DNA from: Castanea sativa
Lineage: Eukaryota > Streptophyta > Magnoliopsida > Fagales > Fagaceae
Assembly: GCF_040712315.1 (NCBI RefSeq)
Contig: NC_134017.1
Coordinates: forward strand, 79,117,987 to 79,181,986
DNA length: 64,000 nt
Reading direction: 5' to 3'
In this document: positions 23,241-34,714 of the stretch, piece after piece
Numbering within the stretch: position 1 is the stretch's first letter
Layout of the letters: each line of letters starts with the position of its first letter
The notes under the pieces: model-generated
Told to the model about the DNA's origin: nothing
The model's input: only the letters and a program-made list of their open reading frames with translations
The model's database searches: none
Made by a program: the position numbers and the translations under genes

Positions 23241-24353
23241 AATTTAGCGCTTAGGTGATTTTTTTTGTTTAGATGCAAAATAGATTTTGAGTTTATGATA
23301 ATGTGACTATTTTATTTCAAATCCTAAAACATAGGTGAGATAAGAACAAAAGAGCCCTATATATATATATATTAAATTGTTAATAACATATCAAAAAATG
23401 TAAAATCAAATAGGAAAATTTTTATTTTATTTTAAAAACACACGTAAATTCTACTATGCTTATCAAAATATTATCAATTAAATAAGATAGAATTAAAAAA
23501 ATATTGATAAAAATAATTAAGCTATTGAAAATGCGAATATATATATATATAGGTTGTATGTTTTGTTAAAACACTAACAATAGTTTTTTTTTTTTTTTTG
23601 GAAAAAAAATAATATTAGCTGATAAGAACAAACAAACTATTTGTTCTTTATCTAAAAAATTTGGTGTTGCTATGTGGCGCAACCATAGCTTCTAGACCCA
23701 AATTTTATTATATAGTTTATGATTATTATAATCTATTATAATTTTTATTTTTAATAATAATTTGAGCTTCTACAATATAAATCTGTTATATATGTAATTT
23801 GGACCTATAAAATATGAACGATGTGACAAATTTTGTTCTGGCACTCACAATTAACCACTTAAGGTTATATTCCTAAAGCTGTTGATTTCTTAATATTAGT
23901 CTATACCCCATATATTGTCCTTTCATTATCATATGCTCTCATTGTGCAATAAACATATTATTGTTGGCACTGTCATGTGATGCTTCCAGAAAAATTTTAT
24001 CTTTAAAATAAATAAAAAGAGGTTTTCAATAGTTTGTTGGAAAATGTAAATTTTTAGAAAATATAGGAGTTGTCACTTATTGTATTTTGTTAAAGGGAAG
24101 AAAATTAAAAAGAAGAAATAAAAACCATTTCACTTAATTTTCTAGATGAGTGCCAACAATAATATATTGTCCTTAAGTGAAATGATATACCCCATATATC
24201 ATTGTGCAATAAATATATTATTGTTTTTAATATTTTGTATAGTGGAGAAATGCTATTTAATGCAAAAAATTTTGCATCACACAAGTTAGCGACTAGTAAT
24301 AATAATAATAATTGCAAGCGATAATTTTATTATGCAAAACTTTTTTTTTTTTT

Positions 24354-24674
24354 GGTAAAATACTATTCTGATATCTAAACTTTTCCAAAAGTTCATTTTT
24401 CATCCCTAACTTTTAAAAGTTCATTTTTTCCCCTAAATTATTGAAAAGTTTATTTTTCATCCCTAAACAATTGACAATATTTCACTTTCAATCCTTCAAC
24501 TTAATTTTTTTTTTCATCCCTAAACTATTGAAATAAGTTCTTTTTTCATCCCTATTTTTGTCTCCAAACTATTAAAAAAACTCTTTACAAAATTTTAAGA
24601 TGAATAAATAACTTTTTAAAATTTAGGAGCAAAAACAAATTTTTGGTAAAGTTTACCAGAATAGTATTTTTACC
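24354..24674. repeat. MITE with TIRs and internal TTCATCCCTAA repeats
   Basis: Ends are GGTAAAATACTATTCTG (24,354) and CAGAATAGTATTTTTACC (24,674), inverted repeats with one length difference. The interior repeats TTCATCCCTAAACTATTG-like units at least five times. No clear target-site duplication was resolved. Confidence 0.7.
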
Positions 24675-25045
24675 AATTTTTTAGGGATTACGTAAAGCAT
24701 GTTAAATAGCACATTTATTTTAGGGACCCAAGGAAAAATAGCACCTTTTTTTTTTTGGAGGGAAAATAGCACATTTATTTTATCTTGACTTTATGTTAAA
24801 AAATTATTAAACTATATTAAAAGAAAATGGACTTCATTCAACAAACTCATTATAAATCCAGCCTACCAAAGACTGAGTTGAAAACGTGTTCTATCTAAAC
24901 TAGCCCACCTTAGGAATTTTTTTTAGAAGTTGGTCCAAGTTCTTCTTCTTTAGTTCAACTCGTTACAAATAGCCTAAAGCATTTCTTCTATAATAAGAAT
25001 TTAAAAAAAAAAGAAAAAAGAAAAAAAAAAAAGGCCTAAAGCCTA

Positions 25046-26544
25046 CACTACAAAAAACGCGCGCTATAGCCGCGTTTTTTAGCCGCGTTTATAAAAAAAC
25101 GCGGCTATAGCTGATCTATAGCCGCGTTTTTGGAAAACGCGGCTATAGGTCCCCTCTGGCTGCGTTTTCAAACGCAGCTCCAGTGGAATAAATTTTTTTT
25201 AAAAGTGGGGCCTGGAGCCGCGTTTGGAAACGCAGCCAGAGGGGGACCTATAGCCGCGTTTTTAAAAACGCGGCTATAGGTCCCCTATCCGAATAAATTT
25301 CTAAAAAGGAAGACCTGAGCATGCAGCCAGTGGGGGCCTATATCCCCCGTTTTGGGAAACGCGGCTATAGGCCCCCCACAGGCTGTGTTTTAAAAAACGC
25401 GGCTCACAAAAAAAAAAAAAAAAACTCCCACGTGCCCCTCTCTTTCCCACCTGCATCCTCACCTACCCCACTTTCAGCTATAAGTTCCTTTCTCTTTTTT
25501 TTTTTTTTTTTTTTTCTTTCTTCATTCTTCACTCAGCTTCAGGTTCTTCTCTCTTTCCTCTTTCTTTTTTTTTTTTTTTTTTTTCTTCCTTCTTCACTAA
25601 CTCTTCAGGTTCTTCTTCTTTTTTTTCTTTTTTTTTCCTTTTTCTTTCTTCCTTCATTTTTCCAACGTAACTCTTTTTTTTCTTTTTCTTTTTCTTTTTT
25701 CCAACGTAACTTTTTTTTTTTTTCTTTGTTTCTTTGGAGTTCTTGCATCTTTTTTTCTTCTTCACTCCAGTACAACTCTTTTTTGTTTTTTTTTTCTTCA
25801 TCTCAGACACTAATTTTTCTATAAATCTAGTTTTTTTTATTTTTTATTTTATGTTTAGTTAGTAAGAAAATGTTGAAAATGCTGAAAATTTTAAATTTGT
25901 GCTATTGTGTCTCTGATATTGTGCTTATGTTTAAATGGGTTTGTATTCCTGAGCTTGTTTTTTTGTGTTTCTGAGCTTGTACTTGTGTTCCTTGAATGGA
26001 TTTAGTGTTAGATTTGGGTTGGCTTTGTTGAAGGAAATGAGATTTATGGGTTTGTGTTCTTATATTTTGGAGCAAGTTGTGGTTGTATTGTTAGTATGTT
26101 GTGTTTGATTTTGAATTTTTGGGGTGTGTTTGTATTGTGTGTATGTTGTGTTTGATTTTGAAATTTTTGGGTTTGTATTTGATTTTGAATTTTCTGGGTT
26201 TTCGTTTAATTTTGATTTTTTTTTTGTTTGAATTTTGAATTTCTTGGGGCGCAGCAACACCCAGAAATTTTTTTTTTGTTTTTAAAAAAACCTATAGCCG
26301 CGTTTTTAAAAACGCGGCTATAGAGCTGAAGCCTATAGCCATGGTTCAAAAACGCGGCTTCAGGTATGGTCTGTAGCCGCGTTTTTAAAAACGCGGCTAC
26401 AGACCCGCAGGGTCTATTGCTGCGCCGCTTAGGCCGCGGTTGTAAACGCGGCCATAGAAAACGCGGCTTCAAGTCCAAAGCCGCGTTTTCGGGGCCTATA
26501 GCCGCGTTTTTGAAACGCGGCTATAGACCCCGTTTTTTGTAGTG
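25046..26544. mobile_element. Non-autonomous CACTA (En/Spm-type) DNA transposon, copy 1
   Basis: Ends are CACTACAAAAAACG and its reverse complement CGTTTTTTGTAGTG, flanked by the 3-bp target duplication CTA (25,043-25,045 and 26,545-26,547). Both subterminal regions (25,060-25,400 and 26,290-26,525) are filled with palindromic units of the type TATAGCCGCGTTTT...AAAACGCGGCTATA, the subterminal repeats expected of CACTA elements. The 1,499-bp element encodes no transposase; the interior is a long pyrimidine tract (25,430-25,810) and GTTTGTGTTT-rich sequence. It sits in the 5' flank of the OSC pseudogene. Confidence 0.93.
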
Positions 26545-26547
26545 CTA

Positions 26548-27095
26548 GTCAATACTTGAGTGGATCCATTTGGTGCAATGATTACAAATGACTGAGATGA
26601 AGAATTAACTTTTTAAATAAAAGTGAGAAGTTCGGGCAAGAAATAAGATAGGAATTTTGGATCTTTTTGAAATTGATAAATCGGAAAAAATATAAAAACT
26701 TCAACCACAAATGATAAATAACAAATTTTGTGATTTATAATTAATTTAAGATAGAAATTACCATTAGACTTGTAGTTTAACTAGCATCTCTTAATTAGTA
26801 TTTGCAATGAAGATATTCATTATTCAAATCTCCATTGTTTCGAACTATCAAATTATCCAAAACAAAGAAGAAGAGGGATTTAATCATAAATATAAGTAAA
26901 GTTAAAAAAAAAAAAATATAAGACGACAAATGAGAAAAAATATTGGAGAGTCTAGGCCAGTCATTTAATTTGTTCATTGTTAGGGGATGCAGACGTGAGA
27001 AGGTATGTATCATAATTAATTGAGAATAAAATAGGGTGTTTGCAATTATATATTATTAAAATATCAATTCTAAATGGTCAATAGGATTTGGTATT
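26548..27095 (+). repeat. OSC upstream segment, copy 1
   Basis: Homologous to 52,830-53,520 (5' flank of the second OSC gene) and, for its right half, to 59,238-59,530 (inside intron 1 of that gene). Shared blocks include ACTTGAGTGGATCCA, GAGTCTAGGCCAGTCATTTA and ATAGGGTGTTTGCAATTATA. It ends about 70 bp before the first recognisable OSC exon, so exons 1-3 and intervening introns are missing here. Confidence 0.8.
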
Positions 27096-27165
27096 CTTTT
27101 GCAGTTATTTCCTTGAAAAAAAAAAAAACTATTACAGTTTTAGTGTTCATGTGAGAGCAATTACG

Positions 27166-29461
27166 GTTTTGCTTGGCTTTCAACTATATTTGCATGCGTA
27201 TGCTTGGGGAAGGACCTGATGGAGGTCAGGACAATGCTTGTGTAAGAGCACAAAAAGGATCCTTGATCATGGTGGTGTTACACACATGCCTTCTTGGGGA
27301 AAGACCTGGTTTCGGTATGACCATGTTTAGTATAAACTTATATAATAAAAATAATTTGTAATGTAAATGAAAATCTAACCATATTTCTTTTTACCAAATT
27401 GGAAATTGAATGTTCCTTTATTGTAGATACTTGGTTTGTTTGAATGGATTGGAAGCAATCCAATGCCCCCAGAATTTTGGATCCTTCCTTCGTTTCTTCC
27501 CATGCATCCAGGTTTGTACAATGTTTGTTTGCGACTTCTATTTGAATCTATCACCTCTACTTGAAGCTTTTACTACAGAGGTTTTACCTTATTTTATTTT
27601 TAAGTTCATAATAAAACTTGCAACATTCTGAATTTCTATTTTACTAATAGCTTATCAATTGCTTTGTCCCTAAAATGTAGCCAAAATGTTGTGCTATTGC
27701 CGGATGGTGTACATGCCTATGTCATACCTATATGGGAAAAGGTTTGTTGGCCCTATTACATCCCTCATTCTTCAATTGAGCGAAGAACTCTACACAAAGC
27801 CATATAATGAAGTTAACTGGAAGAGTGTGCGTCATCTATGCGCAAAGGTGAGTTTATCTTAATTTTCTTCTTTTGGTCGATTTTTGTTCCTTGGTATATA
27901 TTCTTTTAAGTATTTCCTGAAATGCATTGATTATGAAAAACTATTATTGCAGGAGGATAACTACTATCGCCATACATTGATACAAGATTTGCTTTGGGAT
28001 AGCCTATACATATTCACTAAGCCTCTTCTCACTCGTTGGCCATTTAACAAGTTTGTTAGAGAGAAGCTCTTCAAGTAACAATGAAGCACATTCATTATGA
28101 AGATGAGAACAGTCGATACATTACCATTGGATGTGTGGAAAAGGTAATGTAACTTTACAATTAAGAAAAAACAATGGTGAGCTTCTACTTAGGCTATAAA
28201 ACAGTATACCAAATACCATATGCATTGAGCAGGTTCTATGTATGCTTGCTTGTTGGGTTGAAGATCCAAATGGAGATTATTTCAAGAAGTATCTTGCTAG
28301 GATCCCAGATTACATATGGGTTGCTGAAGATGGAATAAAGATGCAGGTTAGTACTCATATTTAACAAAACAACTATAGAATCTTTTGTGTCTGTTGAACA
28401 TTTCATTTCACTTTATATCGAATTGTGAATGAAAACATTCCCTAAAATGGTTTTCTTTTTAGGCTTGGTTTTGGACACCAGTACATTCATTTAAATTTTT
28501 GAATAAGCCCAATCTTTGGCTTTCTGGTTTTAAATTTATGAGTGCTGATATACCTTGCAAGAAAAGAAGGGGTTACTGATTTCAATACATCCTGTTTTAT
28601 TTGTATGCAGAGTTTTGGTAGTCAACTGTGGGATACTGGTTTTTCCATTCAAGCCTTACTTGCAAGTAATCTAGTAGATGAAATTGGACCTACACTCATG
28701 AGAGGACATGACTTCCTAAAGAGATCTCAGGTCTGATTTTCAATTCTTATAGCATTTGTTCACCATTAAAATCAAGCATACATTTGACAATTTTGCTTTT
28801 AACAAAAAAGAAAAGGAAAAGAAAAGGAAAAACTATATTTATTCAATCTAGTTATTCCATTTTCCCTTAAAAATTTAAAAGGTCATGGAAAATCCTTCTG
28901 GTGACTTCAAAAGCATGCACCGTCACATTTCTAAAGGATCATGGACTTTCTCTAATCAAGATCACGGATGGCAAGTTTCTGATTGCACTGCAGAAGGTTT
29001 GAAGGTAATTTTTTAAATGATTCAATGATGTAAAGTATTGCACCTCTTCCATAATCACTGTGTTCCTCACCAAATTCTTCTCTATTTCACAGTGTTGCTT
29101 GCTTTTCTCAAAGATGCCACCAGATATTGTTGGTGAGAAAATGAAACCAGAGCGATTCTATGATTCTATAAATGTCATACTTTCTCTACAGGTGAGGCTA
29201 AACTTTGTTGTTGTATCTTAGTTATACTTATTTCGCACATCTAGGCATCAATGAGAAATCTAGACTGCACTTGGTTTTACTGTCAAACTAAAATTAGTTA
29301 ATTACAAGAAAATAATTTATGCAAAGCTGATGGTGTTGTTTTCTATAGCTTCTTCTCCTGAACTGTTTGCAATTCCAGTAGCTAGCTACCAGCCTACCCC
29401 CATTACCTTATATTAATATGATAAACTCTTATAGGCTTTTGAAACTCACTTTGAAGGGACC

Positions 29462-29523
<62 letters not shown>

Positions 29524-31109
29524 CTATTGCAATGTTTATTTCTAAGTATTTGAATTTGTTCATATCAATAAGCTCTATTCTATGGCTTAATGTAGAGTAA
29601 AAATGGTGGTTTACCAGCTTGGGAGCCTGTAGGAGCTGCAAAGTGGTTGGAAGTAAATGAGTATATTGAAATGGCCTGAAAGTTCTTTTGAAAATGCTTT
29701 AGTATCATCTTGTGCCCAAAATTTATGGAATGCTCTTTTTCTATTCTCCCGTCAGCTACTAAATCCCGTAGAATTCTTGGAGAATACTGTTGTTGAGCAT
29801 GAGTATGTTGAATGCACCGCATCAGCAATCCAAGCTTTAGTTTTGTTTAACAAATTATACCGTAAGCATAGGAAGGAAGAGATTGAAAACTTCATTAAAA
29901 ATGTTGTACACTACCTTGAAGACATACAAATGCCAGATGGTTCATGGTATGTACCTCAATTGGTTTTTTCAGATAGTTTGAAACGATTTTTTATTATACA
30001 AAGGAGTATTAGAGAAGATCGATTACATGATAAAGCATTTTGATAGGTATGGAAATTGGGGAGTTTGCTTCACTTATGGTTCGTGGTTTGCACTTGGAGG
30101 TCTGGCTGCTGGTGGCAAGACTTACAACAATTGTCTCACTATGTGCAAAGAAGTTGACTTTCTACTCAAAATACAGAGAGATAATGGTGGCTGGGGAGAG
30201 AGCTATCTTTCTTGTCCAAAGAAGGCAAATGTCTCAACATGGAATGTGCTTTGAGCTTTGATAAATTTTCATAATATTTTTGATTCGATCACTATTGATA
30301 GCAATTCAAGAACCTTTAATAACACACCCCATTTTGCTTCCCAAATTGTTATTAAGGGAAGAATCTTTGTCAATGAAGTTATTGTTTTTTCTAAACATGA
30401 GATTCAGTGGATGCTACATAAATTATGTAGGAATATGTACCTTTGGAAGGAAACAGATCAAATTTGGTGCAAATTGCATGGGCATCTGGTGCAAATTGCA
30501 TGGGCAATGATGGGTCTTATTCATACTGGACAAGTAAGTTGTTAGTTTAAAAATCTAGCATTATACATACTATCTATTCTTATGTTTTTCTTTCATAATT
30601 CTATATCAAAACCTTTTGTAATAGGCTGAAAGAGACCCAACACCTCTTCACCGTGTAGCAAAACTGATAATCAATTCTCAAATGGAAGATGGTGATTTTC
30701 CTCAATAGGTATCTCCTTGTAATTAACATAGCTTTCAAAAATCAAAAGAAGGAAAAAGATAATGTTTTTTTAAAAATGAAGAAGAAGATTGACATGAAGA
30801 TAGTTTTCTTTCTTGCACTATGAAGAACACAGGTTTAAAACTAGCTTGTGACACTAGGTGATTGAAACAAGAATTTTTTATCCAATAGGGAAGAGGAGAA
30901 AGACAAAGTAACAAACTATGGAAATATATTATGCTTGAATTTTATTGCCAGCGTTTTTAACCATTTATATAATTTTTTTATGGCAGGAAATCACTGGAGC
31001 CTTCATGCAGAACTACATGTTACACTATGCAGCATACAGAAATATATATCCGTTGTGGGCTCTCGCTGAATACCGCAAGCGTGTCCCATTGCCATCTAGA
31101 ATCACTTAA
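27166..31109 (+). pseudogene. Oxidosqualene cyclase pseudogene (lupeol-synthase-like)
   Basis: Remnants of exons 4-17 match the intact gene at 57,268 exon by exon: 27,166-27,314 (exon 4, truncated), 27,427-27,511, 27,681-27,847, 27,953-28,143, 28,233-28,346, 28,611-28,730, 28,882-29,004, 29,093-29,191, 29,596-29,652, 29,756-29,946, 30,047-30,224, 30,431-30,533, 30,625-30,708 and 30,987-31,109. It keeps MLCYCR, the catalytic DCTAE and QW-type motifs. Exons 1-3 are absent. Damage: two 1-nt deletions in exon 4, a 1-nt deletion in exon 7 (191 instead of 192 nt), a 22-bp tandem duplication in exon 15, CAG/CAA to TAG at 30,706-30,708, and a GC donor after exon 14. The 3' end (VPLPSRIT, stop at 31,107-31,109) supplies the exon structure that the intact copy loses at the window end. 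Confidence 0.93.
29465..29520. repeat. (TA)n microsatellite in OSC pseudogene intron
   Basis: A 56-bp TA run in the intron between exons 11 and 12; the intact gene has a shorter TA run at the same place (63,246-63,273). Confidence 0.95.
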
Positions 31110-31206
31110 GTGAAGCAGTGAATTCTGTAGTTCAAGTAATATTCTGTGATGTAGAAGTTCATAACATTATTAGGCAGATTTGGATTCCTATAATCACTCA
31201 TGTGGT

Positions 31207-31306
31207 ACTACTTGAAGGAATATACATGTAATAATGGTATAGAAACAACCTTTTCCACTACTTGAAGGAATATCTATGTAATAATGATATAAACACAACC
31301 TTTTCC
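31207..31306 (+). repeat. 50-bp tandem duplication in OSC 3' flank
   Basis: Two units beginning ACTACTTGAAGGAATAT at 31,207 and 31,257, differing at a few positions, located about 100 bp past the stop codon, within the probable 3' UTR. Confidence 0.8.
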
Positions 31307-31474
31307 ACCATGTCTTTCTGAACTTATTATCATGACTAGTTATTATTGATTTTCACATTGATACACAACTGACACCATGTTACATCATATTTGAACTTGA
31401 ATAGGTCACTTAAGTCACATTTAAAATAAGTCAATAAAATCAATTCCGGGGCAAAGGTTGATATATATATATAA

Positions 31475-32763
31475 CATTCATTAAACTACAAAATACATTA
31501 CAATCTTAGGGAAAGTGGGGAATACAAAATTCAAAAGACATTAACCTCAAGTCTTTTCCAATAGTTTGAAAAAGAAAAATCAGGACATTGATAAAGATAC
31601 ACCCTTATTCTCATAAAAAAATTTCTTTTTCTCAGCAAATTTCCTTGATTACTTCATTGTTTCATTTCATCCAAACTTACTGAATTTTCCATGTCTCTTC
31701 ATCACCAAAGACCCATCAACTTCCATTTTTAGAGGATGTGGACCATATCAGGGACTTTGATTATGGATCTACTTATGCCACCTTGTTTCCACATATGGTT
31801 CAGGCTGTTCACCAAGTAAGTGGGAGGTAAAGACTTATTTTCCTTGACCTTTACATCCTCATATTGTGCTCATGATTTGATTTAAATGCTGACTTCTCTT
31901 GTTGTAGATTTGGGGTTATGAGTATTTCCACTTTCATGCCCAAAGTTGAAGGACCCAATTGTAGGAACTTTTCCATGATTTTCTCATTTTACATCCTCCA
32001 ACTCATGCTCTATTTGACTAAGACTTTCGCCTTCTAGTATCATCACAGGCGACCAAGAGTTTGAGTTTATTAACCAGTATAAAATGGGATGTTTACAATA
32101 ACCCTCTTTTAATTATGATAGTAAAATTATAAAAGTTTGAGTTAATTAGTTTTATAGATCATGTCAAGATATTATTTATTGAAAAAATATTATTGAAACA
32201 CTTTTACGAAATAGCTATTGTTTCTAAGATGGTCTTGCACCCTTGTGAGGGATAGACTTGTATGGAAGGATTTACAAATCAGCAAAAATTATCAGGTGGG
32301 GGTGGTCTGCAAGTAAATTTAGGTAGCATTTTGTCATTTCTAAAAAAATTCTGTACATATAAAAAAAAATTTAAAAAGAAAGAAAGATAATCCCTCACTA
32401 TTATGCTATTCGCTATGGCATTCAAGTATCTCTTATACCCTTATTTATCTGCATACACTCAATAAGATGGTGGAATTAGGGTGCCGGTAACATTTAAGCA
32501 TAGTGAGGAAGAAGGCGGACGGGAAGCCCTTTGGCCGGTATGGGCATTGGATTCACAATGATCTTCTCATCAGGAAGCAACTTCTCCCAATTGAACCTCT
32601 TCACAACATTAATATGCATGAAAACTAGAATTTCCATGCGTGCATACTCTTTTCCAGGACACATCCTAGGTCCTCCTCCAAATGGTACATAGCTGTAAGT
32701 TAATGGTCCATTCCCTTCAAATCTTGATCAGGGGTCAAACTTTTCAGGCTCTGAGAAGAATTC
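31475..32763. repeat. Segmental duplication, copy 2: CYP716A 3' region
   Basis: Same content and order as 11,275-12,575. The left limit again follows a (TA)n run (31,461-31,472), here without any viral insert. The right limit is abrupt, inside exon 3 at GAATTC, where LINE sequence begins. Confidence 0.9.
32494..32763 (-). pseudogene. CYP716A pseudogene, exon 3 only
   Basis: Matches exon 3 of the intact CYP716A gene from SEPEKFDP to the terminal stop at 32,494, including the heme loop [10 protein letters not shown]. An inserted TGA directly after FDP creates a stop, and a 3-nt insertion adds a residue at HINVVKRF. The first part of exon 3 and exons 1-2 are gone; the reading frame upstream is fused to LINE endonuclease sequence. 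Confidence 0.92.
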
Positions 32764-33240
32764 CTGCATGAGATTCAAGGGTTTTTGTAGTCCCCCTTGT
32801 TTCTCTTCGGATGTCAAAATTTCATTGAAGTCACCAAGACATAACCAAGGAACTAAGTGTCGAGAGTGGAGGTGTTGTAACAGGTGCCAAGACTCGTTCT
32901 TTTTTTGCTCCTCTGGCCAACCATAGAAGCCGGTCAATCTCCATGGTGTATTGGGGTCATTAAGTATGAGAGCATCAATATGGTTTTGGGTGAAAGTTTG
33001 GATGTGTAAATCTACCTCTTCCATCCACAACAAAGCTAGTCCACCACTTCTTCGAATGCTCGGAACGACTAGTATACAATAGTAAGGTAATCCCTCTTGA
33101 ATCGGTCGCATCTCATCTATGGATTGTTTTGTCTCCATAAGAAACAAAACTTTGGGAGCTTTTTCTCTCACCAACTAAGAGAGGGCTTCTATTGCACGTT
33201 GGTTTCCAAGCTCCCGGCAGTTCCAGCTTAAGATGATCAT
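32764..33240 (-). pseudogene. LINE ORF2 N-terminus: AP-like endonuclease, truncated
   Basis: Starts at the ATG at 33,240 (MIILSWNCRELGNQRAIEAL), is broken by a stop near 33,177, and continues with endonuclease motifs FLMETK, SGGLALLW, and the conserved CLGDFNEIL (catalytic Asp/Asn). It ends abruptly at LMQEF where P450 sequence takes over. Confidence 0.88.
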
Positions 33241-34530
33241 TAAGCTCGACGAGGCTGAATCTCAGCCTCCGCCGTTTGAGTTGTTTTTTCCTGACCTCCA
33301 TCCACGGTTTTGCTCTTCTTTCTCACCATTTTTTCTGCTTCCCCATCTTCCTTGGGCTTTCCTCGCTTTGAGCTCGTCTTGGTAGGGCATTGTGAGCTGT
33401 TGGGCTTAAGAGAATCACTCTTACGTATGATTTTTTTTCCACGTGGCTGTTTGCCCCATCTGGCGTGGCCCTTTTGTTTTAATGAGGTCATGTGCATCCT
33501 CATGTGCAAGTATGCTCTGATTGAGTGGTTTAAAGTTTTGTGGAGTCTGCATGGGCCCTGCATATTCAACTTGGACACTGTATAAAATCTTCGACTTGAG
33601 TAGTGGAGTTGCATAATTCATCATACGTTACCTCCATGCCCATGTCTTCAATCCCATTCGTGCATGCTATATTGGTATGTGGAATGTCCTTATATATCTA
33701 TTTCGTAGGATCCGCTCCATTAATTTCAATATCATTAATTCCCTGATTCTGCACTGCTTTTGAAACCGCCCCATCAATGTCATCAGTAGTCCCGCGATTT
33801 TTGCCAAAACTGCTTCGAGGCTGAAATCGAGGCCGGAGGTCGTGTTTTGGCCTTGCTTCCGTCGTAGCATCTCTCTCCGGTGGACTGTTCGGCTCTCTAT
33901 TCTTGCCATCATCCTTATGCCGATATCCTGCTCTCAACCAATTTCCCCATACGGTGTGGCTGTCTGGTCTGGGTCTTTTGGTTTCTAGCACTCTTTTGCA
34001 TCATGGCCGACGATACCACGCTGGAAACAGAGGCCAATTAATCTCTCGTATTTGAAGTCGATCCGTACCGAATCACCTTCCTGGTTTGATACGTATCCTC
34101 CTCGTTGGATGGGTTTGTCAAGGGGTATTGCTACTCTTGCTCGGATGAATCTTGCTTGAATTGTTTAGTACTAGCAGATGGTTGTCGAAGCTCCACGGCC
34201 ATTGTTTAGTACCCATGTCAGTTGGCTTTCCAGTGTGAACTTGAATTGGAAAAGTCCATTGCCGACGTCAATAATCCGTAAGTCGTTGCCCAGTTTCCAT
34301 GCAGACCGTAAGAGGGCCTTCGCTGCTCGCTGGTTGTAAGTGCGGGACGTGAGGAATCACCCCAGTAGGCTGAGGGAGCATTCTTCCAAAGTTTTCTATC
34401 GCTGCGTTGCTCGAACCATTAGTATTTCACCCTCTTCCTTCGTAAGCTTAATCTGTTGTAACTTTTCAATAAAGTCAGAAGTCCATGGTTGTGAGTGTAA
34501 AGTCCACTGCTGGTCGCTGTGGAGAGGAAA
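33241..34530 (-). pseudogene. LINE ORF1 (DUF4283 / zinc-knuckle type)
   Basis: Conceptual translation in pieces gives the RNA-binding-like domain common to plant L1 ORF1 (for example RTYNQRAAKALLRSAWKLG and VLNNGPWSFDNHLLVL), then a degenerate Cys/His region (LCFQRGIVGHDAKEC) and a charged tail. Several stops and frame changes make it a pseudogene. ORF1 proteins bind the LINE RNA. Confidence 0.7.
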
Positions 34531-34714
34531 AGCTCACACAAGGTGAGAGAGAGAGAGCTCCTACGGAGAGGAGAAGAAAAAAAATTCTATAATTAATTAT
34601 ACTAGTAAAAGTGAAAATTAAAGTAAACTATATCGATGCATTTTTCTTTTTAAAACTATAACTATTTCAACTATTGATGATAATCTATATATTACATTGC
34701 TTTCACCCATGCAC

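Larger units (their letters stand above)
17143..25045. other. Gene-free interval rich in MITEs, SINEs and simple repeats
   Basis: Nearly 8 kb with no supported coding region. Short frames are in low-complexity or repeat sequence. Individual elements are listed separately. From about 22,380 onward fragments (22,380-22,540 and 22,900-22,960) resemble the far 5' flank of the downstream OSC gene at 52,140-52,240 and 52,760-52,810, so this part belongs to the duplicated OSC upstream region. Confidence 0.7.
32764..34560 (-). mobile_element. L1-type LINE, 5' half
   Basis: The minus strand holds ORF1 followed by the beginning of ORF2. The element retains its 5' side but lacks reverse transcriptase, RNase H and poly(A), the opposite of normal 5' truncation, so its 3' side was removed by a rearrangement whose breakpoint is in the CYP716A exon. 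The 5' edge lies near a GAGAGAGAGAG tract at 34,542-34,560. No target-site duplication can be paired because the 3' end is missing. Confidence 0.8.

Noticed and set aside
23035..23247. 70-codon frame
   Set aside because: Caused by the GGTC minisatellite lacking stops in one phase.
25321..25824. 167-codon plus-strand frame, and Lys-rich minus-strand frame at 25,529-25,810
   Set aside because: Both are translations of a pyrimidine/poly-T tract inside the CACTA element.
25060..26525. Regular GCCGCGTTTT / AAAACGCGGC repeats suggesting a CRISPR-like array
   Set aside because: Repeats are inverted, irregularly spaced and confined to subterminal parts of an element with CACTACAAAA ends and TSDs; this is a plant CACTA transposon.
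29418..29641. Frames over the TA run, both strands
   Set aside because: Repetitive Tyr-Ile codons from a microsatellite in an OSC intron.
30257..30545. Extra exon in the OSC pseudogene from the open frame here
   Set aside because: The first part is the intron after exon 14 with its acceptor at 30,430; only 30,431-30,533 matches OSC coding sequence.
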